Origin: Parachlamydia acanthamoebae | Lineage (GTDB): Bacteria > Chlamydiota > Chlamydiia > Chlamydiales > Parachlamydiaceae | Reading direction: 5' to 3' | Assembly: GCF_000875975.1 (NCBI RefSeq) | Contig: NZ_BAWW01000033.1 | Coordinates: 62,001-126,000 of the forward strand | DNA: 64,000 bases | Part shown: piece after piece, positions 48,122 to 56,709 of the stretch | Position numbering within the stretch: the stretch's first letter is position 1 | Layout: every line of letters starts with the position of its first letter | Translations under genes and position numbers: made by a program | The notes under the pieces: generated by a model | The model's input: only the letters and a program-made list of their open reading frames with translations | Told to the model about the DNA's origin: nothing | The model's database searches: none

Positions 48122-48447
48122 TTGTCCTGTTGGAGCATTAATTGGCGTTCTTGTTGGGCTGCAGTTTGTTGCTCTGCATCTATCATAGTTTGTTCTTGAA
48201 TGGATGTACTAGTAAATCCATGATTAACCAATTCTTTTTTCAAGCACTTGCTGCATAAGGCGAGCTAATAATGGCGTTGAAAATTTTTCATTGCTTAAGA
48301 GATGTGTACTGAGTCTAGTGAAAGCTGATACGACTTAGAAGGCAAGCGTGACTCTAAAACGAGGTATGGCTGGATGGAATACGGCTTACCGTTTAAGATA
48401 TTAGGAGTCAAGTACAATCGCCCTGGGCTTGCAGCTTTTTCTGCAAT
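48122..48447 (-). pseudogene. Decayed gene on the minus strand, unknown family
   Basis: Three consecutive open segments in different minus-strand frames read like one protein. Segment 1 (48447-48295) includes RLYLTPNILNGKPYSIQPYL and VLESRLPSKSYQLSL. Segment 2 (about 48320-48240) includes RLSTHLLSNEKFSTPLLARL and MQQVLEK. Segment 3 (48243 into nth) includes KELVNHGFTSTSIQEQT and AEQQTAAQQERQLMLQQDN. Removing one A from the A6 run near 48241 would join segments 2 and 3. No start codon precedes segment 1. I do not recognise the family. This fills the gap behind nth; no intact gene is present. Confidence 0.5.
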
Positions 48448-48453
48448 CTAAAT

Positions 48454-49270
48454 TCATTCCAAGAGCTTTTGAAGCGATATATGAAGAATGTTATCAGGCT
48501 TATAATTTTTAAAAATTTTAATGTCGGCTTCATTGTATTTTTCTCTTAATTCTTGCGTCTCAGCAGAATGCGGATCCACCAGAAAATTAATAAGAGAGAA
48601 AAATGTCAAATCATTGTCACTTTTAAAAAAAGTAGGATTTTTTATTAAAGGGTGCGGTTCTTCACTTTGAGAGCGCAGTAGGTTGAATGCAGGTTTATAA
48701 TAAAACCTTATTCTCTCTTCAAACAAACGTGCATTTTGTTCGTCATATCCTAACAGAATCCCTTTAAGGATTTCGCTTTCTTTCAAAGTCTTTTGATATC
48801 CAAATTTAGACATTTCTTCCAGTAAGTCTTGTGCATCAATTTTTCGATTTAAAATTTTTTCAAACGTTTTTAAATGCTCATTGACAACTTGCCGAAAGAC
48901 TGGTTTGTTGATGAGTAAAATAAATTTAACCGATTCCATTTTCATGGATCTTTCTTCTAATAACGCAAAATTTTCCATTTTAAAATTTGACTGCTTTAAC
49001 CAAACCTTCCAACCTTCCTGGAGAGGGAGCGCGTATAACGTCTTTCCCATAAGGAATTAGGTGGTAATATAAAAAATCACCGGACAACGCGATTGCTTTA
49101 TACCCTTCGAAGGTATAGGCAAACTGATCGTAAAAAACGGCTCTCTTAAAAAAATCTGTTAAGTCTGCTCTTTCCTCTGGTTCAAGGGCCTCAGTTAAAG
49201 CACTGATATTATCTGCAGACAACTTACAAATATGCAAAAATAAAAAAAGTAAACCCATATAAAAACGCAT
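48454..49270 (-). pseudogene. Frameshifted cassette gene B (first copy)
   Basis: Two overlapping minus-strand frames make one product. The first (ATG 49270) begins with a signal-peptide-like MRFYMGLLFLFLHICKLSA and covers SFAYTF-like sequence FAYTFEGYKA. The second, from about 49030, covers EGWKVWLKQ through the end. They align in order with the intact protein at 55774-56709: FAYTF/FAYTI, GWKVWLKQ/GWKTWEKY, GILLGYDEQNARLFEE/GIVLGYGRDNSWQFLE and DPHSAETQELREKY/DPNSEESLALKTEY. The frame change falls between about 48990 and 49050. The gene lies 25 bases downstream of cassette gene A. Family unknown; probably membrane or periplasmic. It may be a sequencing error, but neighbouring decay favours a real lesion. 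Confidence 0.7.
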
Positions 49271-49295
49271 TTTTACGACCAGCAAACCTAAGTGT

Positions 49296-49607
49296 TTATT
49301 TATAACGAGGGTTTTTATTACAGTTCGTACATATGTCACCGTTCGCCATAGATCCGCAATTTTTGCGGTAATGAGGTTCTAGAGCCTTGGGACTTTCAAT
49401 GAAAAATCCGTAATTATCTACTTGTATTGAATCAACTGTAAATAGTTCACTATCACGTATCACAAAAATTTGAGATTCTTCAAGAAATATGTCTGATGAA
49501 GAAATATAAAATTTGTTCGTTTCATTTTGAAATTTACTGAAGTCTTCATTTGAAGATAGATTTGTAACAACAAACATTAACAATAAAACTAATTTTAAAA
49601 TACGCGT
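49296..49607 (-). CDS. Cassette gene A (first copy): small exported Cys-rich protein, start codon unclear
   Basis: The frame encodes about 103 residues: a hydrophobic signal peptide (ILKLVLLLMFVVTNLSS), a middle part with the pattern KFYISSSDIFLEESQIFVI and a Cys-rich end (CGSMANGDICTNC). It aligns with the paralogue at 56703-57056 (KLYFDSHDVEIADNAIYIH...). AGGAG at 49619-49615 is followed after 7 bases by ACG (49607-49605) in frame, exactly where the paralogue has GTG. Either ACG replaced ATG/GTG, or initiation uses a TTG at 49622 that overlaps the ribosome site, which is unlikely. The 298 bases further upstream hold nothing recognisable. Function unknown. Confidence 0.6.
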   Translation of the reverse strand, partial: TRILKLVLLLMFVVTNLSSNEDFSKFQNETNKFYISSSDIFLEESQIFVIRDSELFTVDSIQVDNYGFFIESPKALEPHYRKNCGSMANGDICTNCNKNPRYK

Positions 49608-49905
49608 TTTAGTTCTCCTCAATTAAAATTGCACAGTATATAACCTCTAGTTTATATGTTTTGCGTGACCTCACGAAGATAGCATGCTGAATCAGTCGGC
49701 CAAGCAATTGGTTAGCTTATAAGCCTAATCTTTTTTTAGTCATCTTTTTTTATTTTCGGATTCTTTTCTATTTAAGTGATCCCACGTTTATTTTTTCCTT
49801 CTCAAGGTCTTAGAGACAAGCTTCTCTAACTAACTCACCTTACACAGCAAGTGCTTGAAAAAAGAATTTTAAAGGAGTAAATTTTTTTCAAAAAATGGAA
49901 AAAAT

Positions 49906-50334
49906 ATGCCTCAAGATATTCTCGACATCTATACAGATTACCTAATTTACCAAAATCAACAGGCAACAGCTATAGGGCTTTCTAATCTTCTAGAAGGCGG
50001 ACTTAGCCACGACCAAATCCCTAGATTTTTGAACCGCCATGACTATGGTTCAAAAGACTTTTGTCAAGTCAGATGTTCGTCAGCATGAACAAACAACAGG
50101 AGGGGTTCTCATTATCGATGATGCCACAGAAGAAAACCTTATACGGATGAAAATGAAATTGTTTATTGGCATTTTTCACATGCGAAGGTAAGATGCGTTA
50201 AGGGAATGAATGTTTTATCAGGGTTAATTCGTTATGCTGATATTGCCCTTCCAATAGCATATGAAGTCATAAATAAAGACCTTCATTTTTGCGATATAAA
50301 AATTAAAAAAGAAAAAGGCGGCATCTACTACTAA
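49906..50334 (+). pseudogene. DDE transposase remnant
   Basis: The first frame (49906-50060) reads MPQDILDIYTDYLIYQNQQ, NLLEGGLSHDQIPRFLNRHD and KDF. A second frame continues with VRQHEQTTGGVLIIDDATEE, containing the first catalytic-Asp region of a DDE transposase. A third frame continues with DENEIVYWHFSHAK, RCVKGMNVLSGLIRYADIAL and PIAYEVINKD, to a stop at 50334. Two frameshifts and loss of the 3' half make it inactive. The type resembles IS701/IS4-like DDE enzymes; exact family not determined. No terminal inverted repeats were found. It marks past insertion activity in this stretch. Confidence 0.8.
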
Positions 50335-50394
50335 AAATCAATTTTTCGAAGGAATACAATGTTCGCAGACGGCCCCTTTCCGTAGCCTTTGATC

Positions 50395-50841
50395 TCAGAG
50401 TTGTGCTGGCCAAATGTTTAAAACCATATGTGGCTTGGCTGTTTGATTAAAATAATTGTCGGAAAATGTTTGAGTGGTTTCATTCAAGAATTTTTTTAGG
50501 GTGTCATTTCTTAAAACGTGTATGCCATTTTTGCCTAAATATTTTTTAAATTCTTCTGGAGTATACTGAAGAACACATACCCCTTTTTCTGTTTTGTTGT
50601 TATTCACAGATTCTAAAAGAGTGATTTTATCTTTATCAATCGATTTGACGATCGCGATGTGATTAGAATTGACATAGCGGGAGTTAGGGCCCAATAAAAT
50701 TTTTTGGGCGCGTGTAATCGTTTTATTATTTTTTTGACGTGTTAAGATATCTCCAGGTTGAAGTCCTGCGATTTGGAATATAGATGAGTCCGTGAGATGA
50801 GAAGAATTAGTGTGAAGGATCCATACTAAAGTTCCCCCATT
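50395..50841 (-). pseudogene. Truncated NlpC/P60-like (papain-fold) fragment
   Basis: An open minus-strand frame of 148 codons has no in-frame ATG at its 5' end. It contains IAGLQPGDILTR, like the LxPGDLV element of NlpC/P60 hydrolases, and YVNSNHIAIVKSIDKDKITL, like the catalytic-His strand. The region that should carry the catalytic Cys is missing upstream. An ATG at 50840 is followed by five Gs and goes out of frame; with six Gs it would read MGGTLVW and open the whole frame. It is therefore either a slipped start or an N-terminally deleted fragment. Family assignment is moderate. Confidence 0.5.
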
Positions 50842-51006
50842 TTAAATTAATCTCTAATTTATTATATCATATATAATTGTTTCCCTTGCTAAAGTTATTT
50901 TAATAAAAACTTTTATTGTTCCAATTCCCTTTTTTACAAAAAAAATTGCAATTATTATCAAATATTACTTACGTTCATATTTCTGGTTTATGACGTAGGA
51001 GCTATG

Positions 51007-52191
51007 ATGATTTCCTTAAATTCTTCAGGGCAATATCCGACCCATTCCGAAACTTTACTTTTTAATTTACCCACCGAATTGGTTTTACATATTTTTATTT
51101 CCTATCTGAATATGCGATCTGTCGTGGAAGTGAGCTTGGCATGCAAAACATGGAAAATTCTTTCAAAGCCCTTTTTTAATGAAATATTAAAAAAAAGATT
51201 CCCTGAAATTGAGCGGAATCACCCAGAAAATTTCGTTGAGGAATGCAAAAGATTTTGGCAATTGAGAAGTTGCCCTTTAGCTATACGATTACTATCCTGT
51301 CAATTTTGCTTGAGTAATCAAGGAAATCCGTTTTTTCGTTCGATCATACAACCAAATTCATGCATCAACGAAAGTAAAACGTTGATTATGGGGCAAAATA
51401 TCAATAATCAAGGGATTGTTAAAATTTGGAATATCAAAACATATAAAAGACTTGCTTCAATATGTTTATCAGCAACTATTTATAGTTTTGATACAATTGA
51501 TTTTCGTACGATTGCTGTCAATTACGGATGTGCATTAGCAGTCGTTTGTCTCGAAACACAGAAGATATTAAATGAAATTGCTATTTCAAATTGTTTAAGC
51601 GCTTTGATTTGTGTTCAGGAGCATATTATTTGCGGATATGTAAGTGGGGAAATTCAGGTTTACCGGAAAGATTCTTTAAAAAAGATTGCTGAGTTAAGGC
51701 ATCTCGATGCAGAAATACTGTGTCTCAAAGCCCAAAATTCTGTTTTATTTAGCGTTGCCTCTGATAAAACAATGAAGATATGGGATTTAGATAATTACCT
51801 TCTTATTCATTCTTTCGACACTCACGAGGAAATCACTTGTCTAGCACTTTCAGATAACAAGATTGTAGGAGGAACAAAAAATGGAAAGATTTGTATTTGG
51901 GACATGAAAGGAAATCTGCTCCGTCGATTCAATCATTTAGAACACGAAGAAAAGCCTCTACATTCTATTGTTATCTTTAATCGAATGATCATTAGCATGT
52001 CTAAAAATGATAGTCGAGAGAATACATCTTTTCATATTTGGGATTTAGAGACCTGCATAAGACTTAAAATTCACCGGATCGAGCATGCAGGAAGAATCTG
52101 CCATTTGAATGTATCCGATGATGGAAAAGTGATTTGTTTTAGCCAAAATTGTTTTTTTATCTATGAACTTCCCGATATTTATACAAAATAA
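51007..52191 (+). CDS. F-box/WD40-repeat protein, eukaryotic-like effector candidate
   Basis: The protein has 394 residues from the second of two adjacent ATGs; AGGAG is 5 bases from ATG 51007 but only 2 from ATG 51004. Residues about 17-62 form an F-box (LLFNLPTELVLHIFISYLN, then VVEVSLACKTWKILSKP). The rest is WD40-like blades with IVKIWNIKTYKRL, KTMKIWDLDNYLLI, GKICIWDMKGNLL and SFHIWDLETCIRL. F-box/WD40 proteins recruit substrates to SCF ubiquitin ligases in eukaryotes; bacteria have no SCF, so a host target after export is likely. Amoeba-associated chlamydiae carry expanded F-box families. No signal peptide is seen, which fits type III secretion. Confidence 0.88.
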   Translation: MISLNSSGQYPTHSETLLFNLPTELVLHIFISYLNMRSVVEVSLACKTWKILSKPFFNEILKKRFPEIERNHPENFVEECKRFWQLRSCPLAIRLLSCQFCLSNQGNPFFRSIIQPNSCINESKTLIMGQNINNQGIVKIWNIKTYKRLASICLSATIYSFDTIDFRTIAVNYGCALAVVCLETQKILNEIAISNCLSALICVQEHIICGYVSGEIQVYRKDSLKKIAELRHLDAEILCLKAQNSVLFSVASDKTMKIWDLDNYLLIHSFDTHEEITCLALSDNKIVGGTKNGKICIWDMKGNLLRRFNHLEHEEKPLHSIVIFNRMIISMSKNDSRENTSFHIWDLETCIRLKIHRIEHAGRICHLNVSDDGKVICFSQNCFFIYELPDIYTK

Positions 52192-52260
52192 CGAATGATA
52201 CAGGGCGAAATTTCCACGAATGGCTCATTTTTTTCTCAGGATTCTTTCAGATCGTAATGA

Positions 52261-52289
52261 GAGACAATTTAAGCTTTTTATGCTATAAT
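52261..52289 (+). promoter_or_regulatory. Sigma-70-type promoter for glmM
   Basis: GAGACA (52261-52266) and TATAAT (52284-52289) are separated by 17 bases, matching the housekeeping-promoter layout. Transcription would begin near 52296, leaving a leader of about 124 bases before the glmM GTG. No riboswitch fold could be established by eye in that leader. Confidence 0.6.
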
Positions 52290-52419
52290 AAATTAGCTAT
52301 TCATAGCGTTCTTTTTACTTGATCTCAGAGAGATGATGCGCTAGTCTGCTTTAAATTTAGCATCGATGTTTACTCAGCTAGAAGCGTTCATCGTGAGAAT
52401 TTAATGGGAGGGAAGTAAG

Positions 52420-53799
52420 GTGAAAGATCGCACAAAATCAGAGAAAATTTTTGGAACAGACGGTGTTCGTGGAAAGGCGAATCGATCTCCCATGACCGTT
52501 GAAACAGCTTTAGCGTTGGGGCGTGCAGCGGGGAAAATCTTTCGTTCTCACGAAGGCAAGCATCGGGTTGTGATTGGTAAGGATACCCGTTTATCGTGCT
52601 ATATGTTTGAAAATGCTTTGATTTCTGGCCTTTGCTCTATGGGCGTTGACACTTTGATGGTCGGTCCTCTTCCAACACCTGGCGTTGCGTTTATCACGCG
52701 TGCGTATCGCGCTGATGCAGGAATCGTAATTTCTGCTTCTCACAATCCTTATTATGACAATGGCATTAAATTTTTCTCTTCGGATGGTTTTAAATTGCCC
52801 GATACGTGGGAAAAGCAAATGGAAGAGCTGGTTTCGACAAATAACTTTGACGATAGTTTGCCTGCAGATCACGACATTGGAAAAAACTTTAAAGTGACAG
52901 ATGCCGATGGGCGCTATATAGAATTTGCAAAAGCCACTTTTCCACGTCGATTATCTCTAAAAAATCTAACGATTGCGCTCGATTGCGCGAATGGAGCAGG
53001 TTATAAAGTAGCGCCATTGATTTTTAGAGAATTAGATGCCAAGGTATTTGTGTATGGAAATAATCCAGATGGCTTAAACATCAATTTGCAATGCGGCTCT
53101 CTATATCCTGAAACCATTCAAAAAGCTGTCATTGAGCATCGAGCTGATGTAGGGATTGCTCTTGATGGAGATGCGGATCGCGTTATCATGGTCGACGAAA
53201 ATGCACAAATTATTGATGGAGATACAATTCTTGCTATTTGTGCCAAAGATATGCAGCGCAGAGGAATTCTGAAAGGCAATAAGGTTGTTTCTACAATAAT
53301 GAGTAATTTCGGATTTGTGAAGGCCATGGAAGAGCTGGGAATTGAAGTGATTAAATCTCAAGTTGGAGATCGCTATGTCATTCAAGATATGCTTGAGCAT
53401 GACGCTAATCTGGGGGGAGAGCAAAGTGGGCACTTAATCTTTCTCGATCACAATACGACAGGGGATGGATTGGTGTGTGCATTGCAAGTCATGCGCATCA
53501 TGATTGAAACAGATTCAAAACTATCAGATTTAGCCGCCCTTGTAAAAAAATATCCTCAAGTCTGTGTCAACGTGAAGGTCAGCTCTAAGCCTACATTTGA
53601 AGCTTTGCCAGGAGTTAATCAAAAAGTTGCAGAAGTGGAAGAGATTTTGGGCGATTCCGGACGTGTGCTTCTCCGTTATTCGGGGACAGAAAACATTTGT
53701 CGTGTGATGGTAGAAGGACCCAAATTGCAACAAGTGCAGCAATTGGCAAATCAAATTGCTGACGAGGTCAGAAAACAAATTGGAACCCCCGAAAAATAG
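52420..53799 (+). CDS. glmM: Phosphoglucosamine mutase
   Basis: GlmM converts glucosamine 6-phosphate to glucosamine 1-phosphate for UDP-GlcNAc, needed for peptidoglycan and LPS. The 459-residue protein starts at a GTG preceded by GGGAGGGA. It has the N-terminal KIFGTDGVRGKAN, the phosphoserine loop ISASHNPYYDNG (Ser107), the metal loop ALDGDADRVIMVD and the C-terminal LLRYSGTENICRVMVEG. glmS follows after 9 bases, so both enzymes of the pathway are co-expressed; the same pair is adjacent in C. trachomatis as I recall. Confidence 0.97.
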   Translation: MKDRTKSEKIFGTDGVRGKANRSPMTVETALALGRAAGKIFRSHEGKHRVVIGKDTRLSCYMFENALISGLCSMGVDTLMVGPLPTPGVAFITRAYRADAGIVISASHNPYYDNGIKFFSSDGFKLPDTWEKQMEELVSTNNFDDSLPADHDIGKNFKVTDADGRYIEFAKATFPRRLSLKNLTIALDCANGAGYKVAPLIFRELDAKVFVYGNNPDGLNINLQCGSLYPETIQKAVIEHRADVGIALDGDADRVIMVDENAQIIDGDTILAICAKDMQRRGILKGNKVVSTIMSNFGFVKAMEELGIEVIKSQVGDRYVIQDMLEHDANLGGEQSGHLIFLDHNTTGDGLVCALQVMRIMIETDSKLSDLAALVKKYPQVCVNVKVSSKPTFEALPGVNQKVAEVEEILGDSGRVLLRYSGTENICRVMVEGPKLQQVQQLANQIADEVRKQIGTPEK

Positions 53800-53808
53800 G
53801 AAGAAGGC

Positions 53809-55638
53809 ATGTGTGGAATTATTGGGTATGTAGGCCTTAAAAATCCGATTGATATTGTGTTAGATGGATTAAAACGTTTGGAATATCGGGGATATGACTC
53901 GGCCGGCATTGCGGGAGTTTGCGAGGGTGAAATTGCCTTTTGTAAAGAAGTTGGCAAGATCGCAGTTTTAGAAAAAGAAGTCAAAGAAGCTCAAATGACT
54001 TTAGGGCATATGGCCATTGGACAGACCCGCTGGGCGACACATGGAAAGCCGAACAAAGCCAATGCACATCCCCATTTTAACGAGAGTCATTCCTTAGCGA
54101 TTGTTCATAATGGAATTATTGAGAATCACGATGCTCTTCGCCGAGAATTGAAGGCAGAAGGAGTTAAATTTTCTTCTGATACAGATACAGAGGTGGTTGC
54201 TCATTTGATTGGGAAGTTCTATAAAGGAGACCTTCTTGAAGCCGTAAAGAAAACCATCCCTTTTCTTAAAGGAACTTTTGCAATTGCCCTCATTCATCGT
54301 GACTTTCCCGATCAGATCATTGCTATTGCACATGAATCACCTTTGGTTGTTGGTATTGGTACAGGAGAAGCTTTTGTGGCTTCAGATCCGCATGCTTTTG
54401 CAGCTCATACGCGAGAAGTCGCGTTTTTATTAAGTGGCGAAATTGCTGTGGTAAAAGCGGATAAGCTAGAGGTTTTTGATGTGACGAAAGGGGAAATTGA
54501 GAAAAAAACAGAAAAAATGCACGCTCTTCTAGAAAGTGCTTCAAAAGGATCTTATGAACATTACACGTTGAAAGAGATTTTTGAGCAACCTCAAACCATT
54601 CGCAATGCACTTTCAGGTCGTTTTATTCAAGATTATGGAACAGCCTTATTTGAAGGGATCAATTTTGAAGTGAATGAGTTGCTATCCGTTGAAAGAATTT
54701 TAATTCTAGCTTGTGGAACTTCTTGGCATGCAGGGTATTTGGCTGCTTATATGCTAGAAGATCGTGCGCGCATTCCTGTACAAGTCGAGATTTCTTCAGA
54801 GTTTCGCTATAAAAATCCCGTGGTCCCAGCGGGTACTTTGGCTATTGCCATTAGTCAATCCGGGGAAACGGCAGATACGTTAGCAGCCGTTCGCGAGTTA
54901 AAGACGAAAGGTGTGAAGGTCTTGGCTATTTGCAATGTGGAAGGGTCTCATTTAGCACGAGAAGCAGACGCAAGCATTTTCCTTAAGGCAGGGCAAGAAA
55001 TCGGGGTGTGCTCAACAAAAGCATTTACCAGTCAAGTTGTTGTGCTGTCTCTTTTCACTTTGTTAATGGCTCGCATGCGCCATATGGACAAAAAAGAGGG
55101 GCAAATCTTCTTAGAGGCATTGCAAAAGCTTCCTGATCAAGTACAAGAAATATTAGACCAAAGTGCTAAGATTCAAGAGATTGCAAAAAAATATGCACAT
55201 TATGAAAACTTCTTTTACTTGGGGAGAAGCTACATGTATCCTGCAAGTTTAGAAGGAGCCCTCAAGCTGAAAGAAATTTCTTATATCAATGCCAATGGCT
55301 ATCCTGCGGGAGAAATGAAGCATGGGCCAATTGCTTTGATTAACGAAAATTGTCCCACTGTGGCCCTATGTGGCAACAAAGCGACTTTTGAGAAGCTTCT
55401 GAGCAATTTGATGGAAATTAAAGCTCGTAGCGGAAAAATCATTGCGATTGCAGAGACTTGTGAAAGGGGCCTTGAAGGGATTGCCGATGATATCATCTAT
55501 ATTCCTCAAACCATCGATGAGATTTCGGGGGTTTTAACAACCGTGGCATCTCAGCTTTTGGCTTATTATATCGCAAAAGAGCGTGGTGCAGAAATTGACC
55601 AACCACGTAACTTAGCAAAGTCAGTCACAGTCGAATAA
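53809..55638 (+). CDS. glmS: Glutamine--fructose-6-phosphate aminotransferase
   Basis: GlmS makes glucosamine 6-phosphate from fructose 6-phosphate and glutamine, the first step of the amino-sugar pathway. The 609-residue protein starts MCGIIGYVG with the nucleophilic Cys (after Met removal). The glutaminase half has RWATHGKPNKANAHPH. Two SIS domains follow, with CGTSWHAGYLAAY, AISQSGETADTLAA and GRSYMYPASLEGALKLKEIS. The C-terminus QPRNLAKSVTVE is canonical. An internal part (55312-55416) has a decayed copy at 57426-57532. Confidence 0.98.
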   Translation: MCGIIGYVGLKNPIDIVLDGLKRLEYRGYDSAGIAGVCEGEIAFCKEVGKIAVLEKEVKEAQMTLGHMAIGQTRWATHGKPNKANAHPHFNESHSLAIVHNGIIENHDALRRELKAEGVKFSSDTDTEVVAHLIGKFYKGDLLEAVKKTIPFLKGTFAIALIHRDFPDQIIAIAHESPLVVGIGTGEAFVASDPHAFAAHTREVAFLLSGEIAVVKADKLEVFDVTKGEIEKKTEKMHALLESASKGSYEHYTLKEIFEQPQTIRNALSGRFIQDYGTALFEGINFEVNELLSVERILILACGTSWHAGYLAAYMLEDRARIPVQVEISSEFRYKNPVVPAGTLAIAISQSGETADTLAAVRELKTKGVKVLAICNVEGSHLAREADASIFLKAGQEIGVCSTKAFTSQVVVLSLFTLLMARMRHMDKKEGQIFLEALQKLPDQVQEILDQSAKIQEIAKKYAHYENFFYLGRSYMYPASLEGALKLKEISYINANGYPAGEMKHGPIALINENCPTVALCGNKATFEKLLSNLMEIKARSGKIIAIAETCERGLEGIADDIIYIPQTIDEISGVLTTVASQLLAYYIAKERGAEIDQPRNLAKSVTVE

Positions 55639-55646
55639 TTCTAGAA

Positions 55647-55676
55647 GACGCAGAGCAAAATCTAAGGCTTTGCGTC
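55647..55676 (+). terminator. Hairpin terminator behind glmS
   Basis: GACGCAGAGC (55647-55656) pairs with GCTTTGCGTC (55667-55676) with one G-T wobble around a 10-base loop. It lies 9 bases after the glmS stop. The T-run behind it is weak (AAACTTTC). Confidence 0.6.
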
Positions 55677-55773
55677 AAACTTTCGGAATAAAGGGTGAGG
55701 CCGGGCAACATATTCTTTTTATCTGGAAACCTTTCCGGTAAGTTTATGCCCAGTGCAGGTTCCCTTCCCGGAA

Positions 55774-56709
55774 TCACTCTCGGAGATAATACCCAGCAAG
55801 TAAACTTAATGTCGCCTCTAAAAAATCTTTATCCTTGTAGTAATCCATTACCTTTTGTTTTGTCAAAAGGTATTCTGTTTTAAGCGCTAATGATTCTTCA
55901 GAATTAGGGTCCCCCGCAAAACTGGGGCAAGAATAAAGTGATAAATAATAATCGGTCAAATTGATATCTGACTCTATAGATTCTTCGACGAAAGAGTCAT
56001 CCTCTTCTCCCCAAATCCAACCAATGGGCGTGCGATTTTTACAACCTTCAAGAAATTGCCAAGAATTATCTCTTCCATAGCCAAGCACTATTCCGATGAG
56101 ACCTTGATGCCCTTCCAATACTTCATTCATGAGTGAGCGATTTTTTGCCTCTTTAATCAGTTGGAAGCCGTCCACAACCGAACGGCAAAGAACTCTTTGA
56201 AAATCTCCTTTATTTTTATTAACGACATCATTAAATCGATCTTTATTGACAATTATGATTGAAATCAATTCTGGATGACATTTAGGGCTTTCCGCCCAAA
56301 GGAGTGCTAAGGGAAATAAATGCTGGTATTTCTCCCAAGTTTTCCAACCGGAGCGTATGGTACGGTTATGTTCTGAAAATGACTCGTAAAACCTTGCCCA
56401 ATCAGATAGTGGCAAGGGATTCTGGTAGTTCTCCCAAGAAACTGGTTTGGAGCCTAAAATAGTATAGGCAAAGCTATTTTCAGCAAAAAGTTTTTGCATA
56501 AGCCTAGCAAGCCTTTCTCTGTCTTTTACTGGAAGGGAAAGCGTATGTGTTGATCCTCGTTGATCTAGATACTTCAATGAAACTGTTTTACTTTGACTGT
56601 ACTGCCAAAGCAAAGTTGCAATGAGCAAGCCGTATAAAACAAAACTTACCGGCTTTACTAGATTTTTAAGAGTGCTTTTTAGAACTCTCTTTTGTTTTCC
56701 TTTTACCAT
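55774..56709 (-). CDS. Cassette gene B (second, intact copy): membrane-anchored protein
   Basis: The protein has 311 residues. A basic N-terminus (KGKQKRVLKSTLK) and one membrane helix (about 20-38) suggest a type II anchor with the rest in the periplasm. The soluble part is helical; shared motifs with the first copy are SFAYTI, GWKTWEKY, GIVLGYGRDNSWQFLE and DPNSEESLALKTEY. The start ATG overlaps the end of cassette gene A by 7 bases, a sign of coupling. The start region has no own ribosome site. No known domain. It lies between glmS and the decayed glmS piece, on the opposite strand. Confidence 0.75.
   Translation of the reverse strand: MVKGKQKRVLKSTLKNLVKPVSFVLYGLLIATLLWQYSQSKTVSLKYLDQRGSTHTLSLPVKDRERLARLMQKLFAENSFAYTILGSKPVSWENYQNPLPLSDWARFYESFSEHNRTIRSGWKTWEKYQHLFPLALLWAESPKCHPELISIIIVNKDRFNDVVNKNKGDFQRVLCRSVVDGFQLIKEAKNRSLMNEVLEGHQGLIGIVLGYGRDNSWQFLEGCKNRTPIGWIWGEEDDSFVEESIESDINLTDYYLSLYSCPSFAGDPNSEESLALKTEYLLTKQKVMDYYKDKDFLEATLSLLAGYYLRE

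Noticed and set aside
48043-48243. Minus-strand 66-codon frame as an intact small gene
   Set aside because: It begins inside a decayed gene and its second half is the antisense of nth; better explained as part of the pseudogene at 48122-48447.
52296-52419. Riboswitch or glmS-type ribozyme in the glmM leader
   Set aside because: No conserved ribozyme or riboswitch core could be recognised; the leader is kept only as an untranslated stretch.
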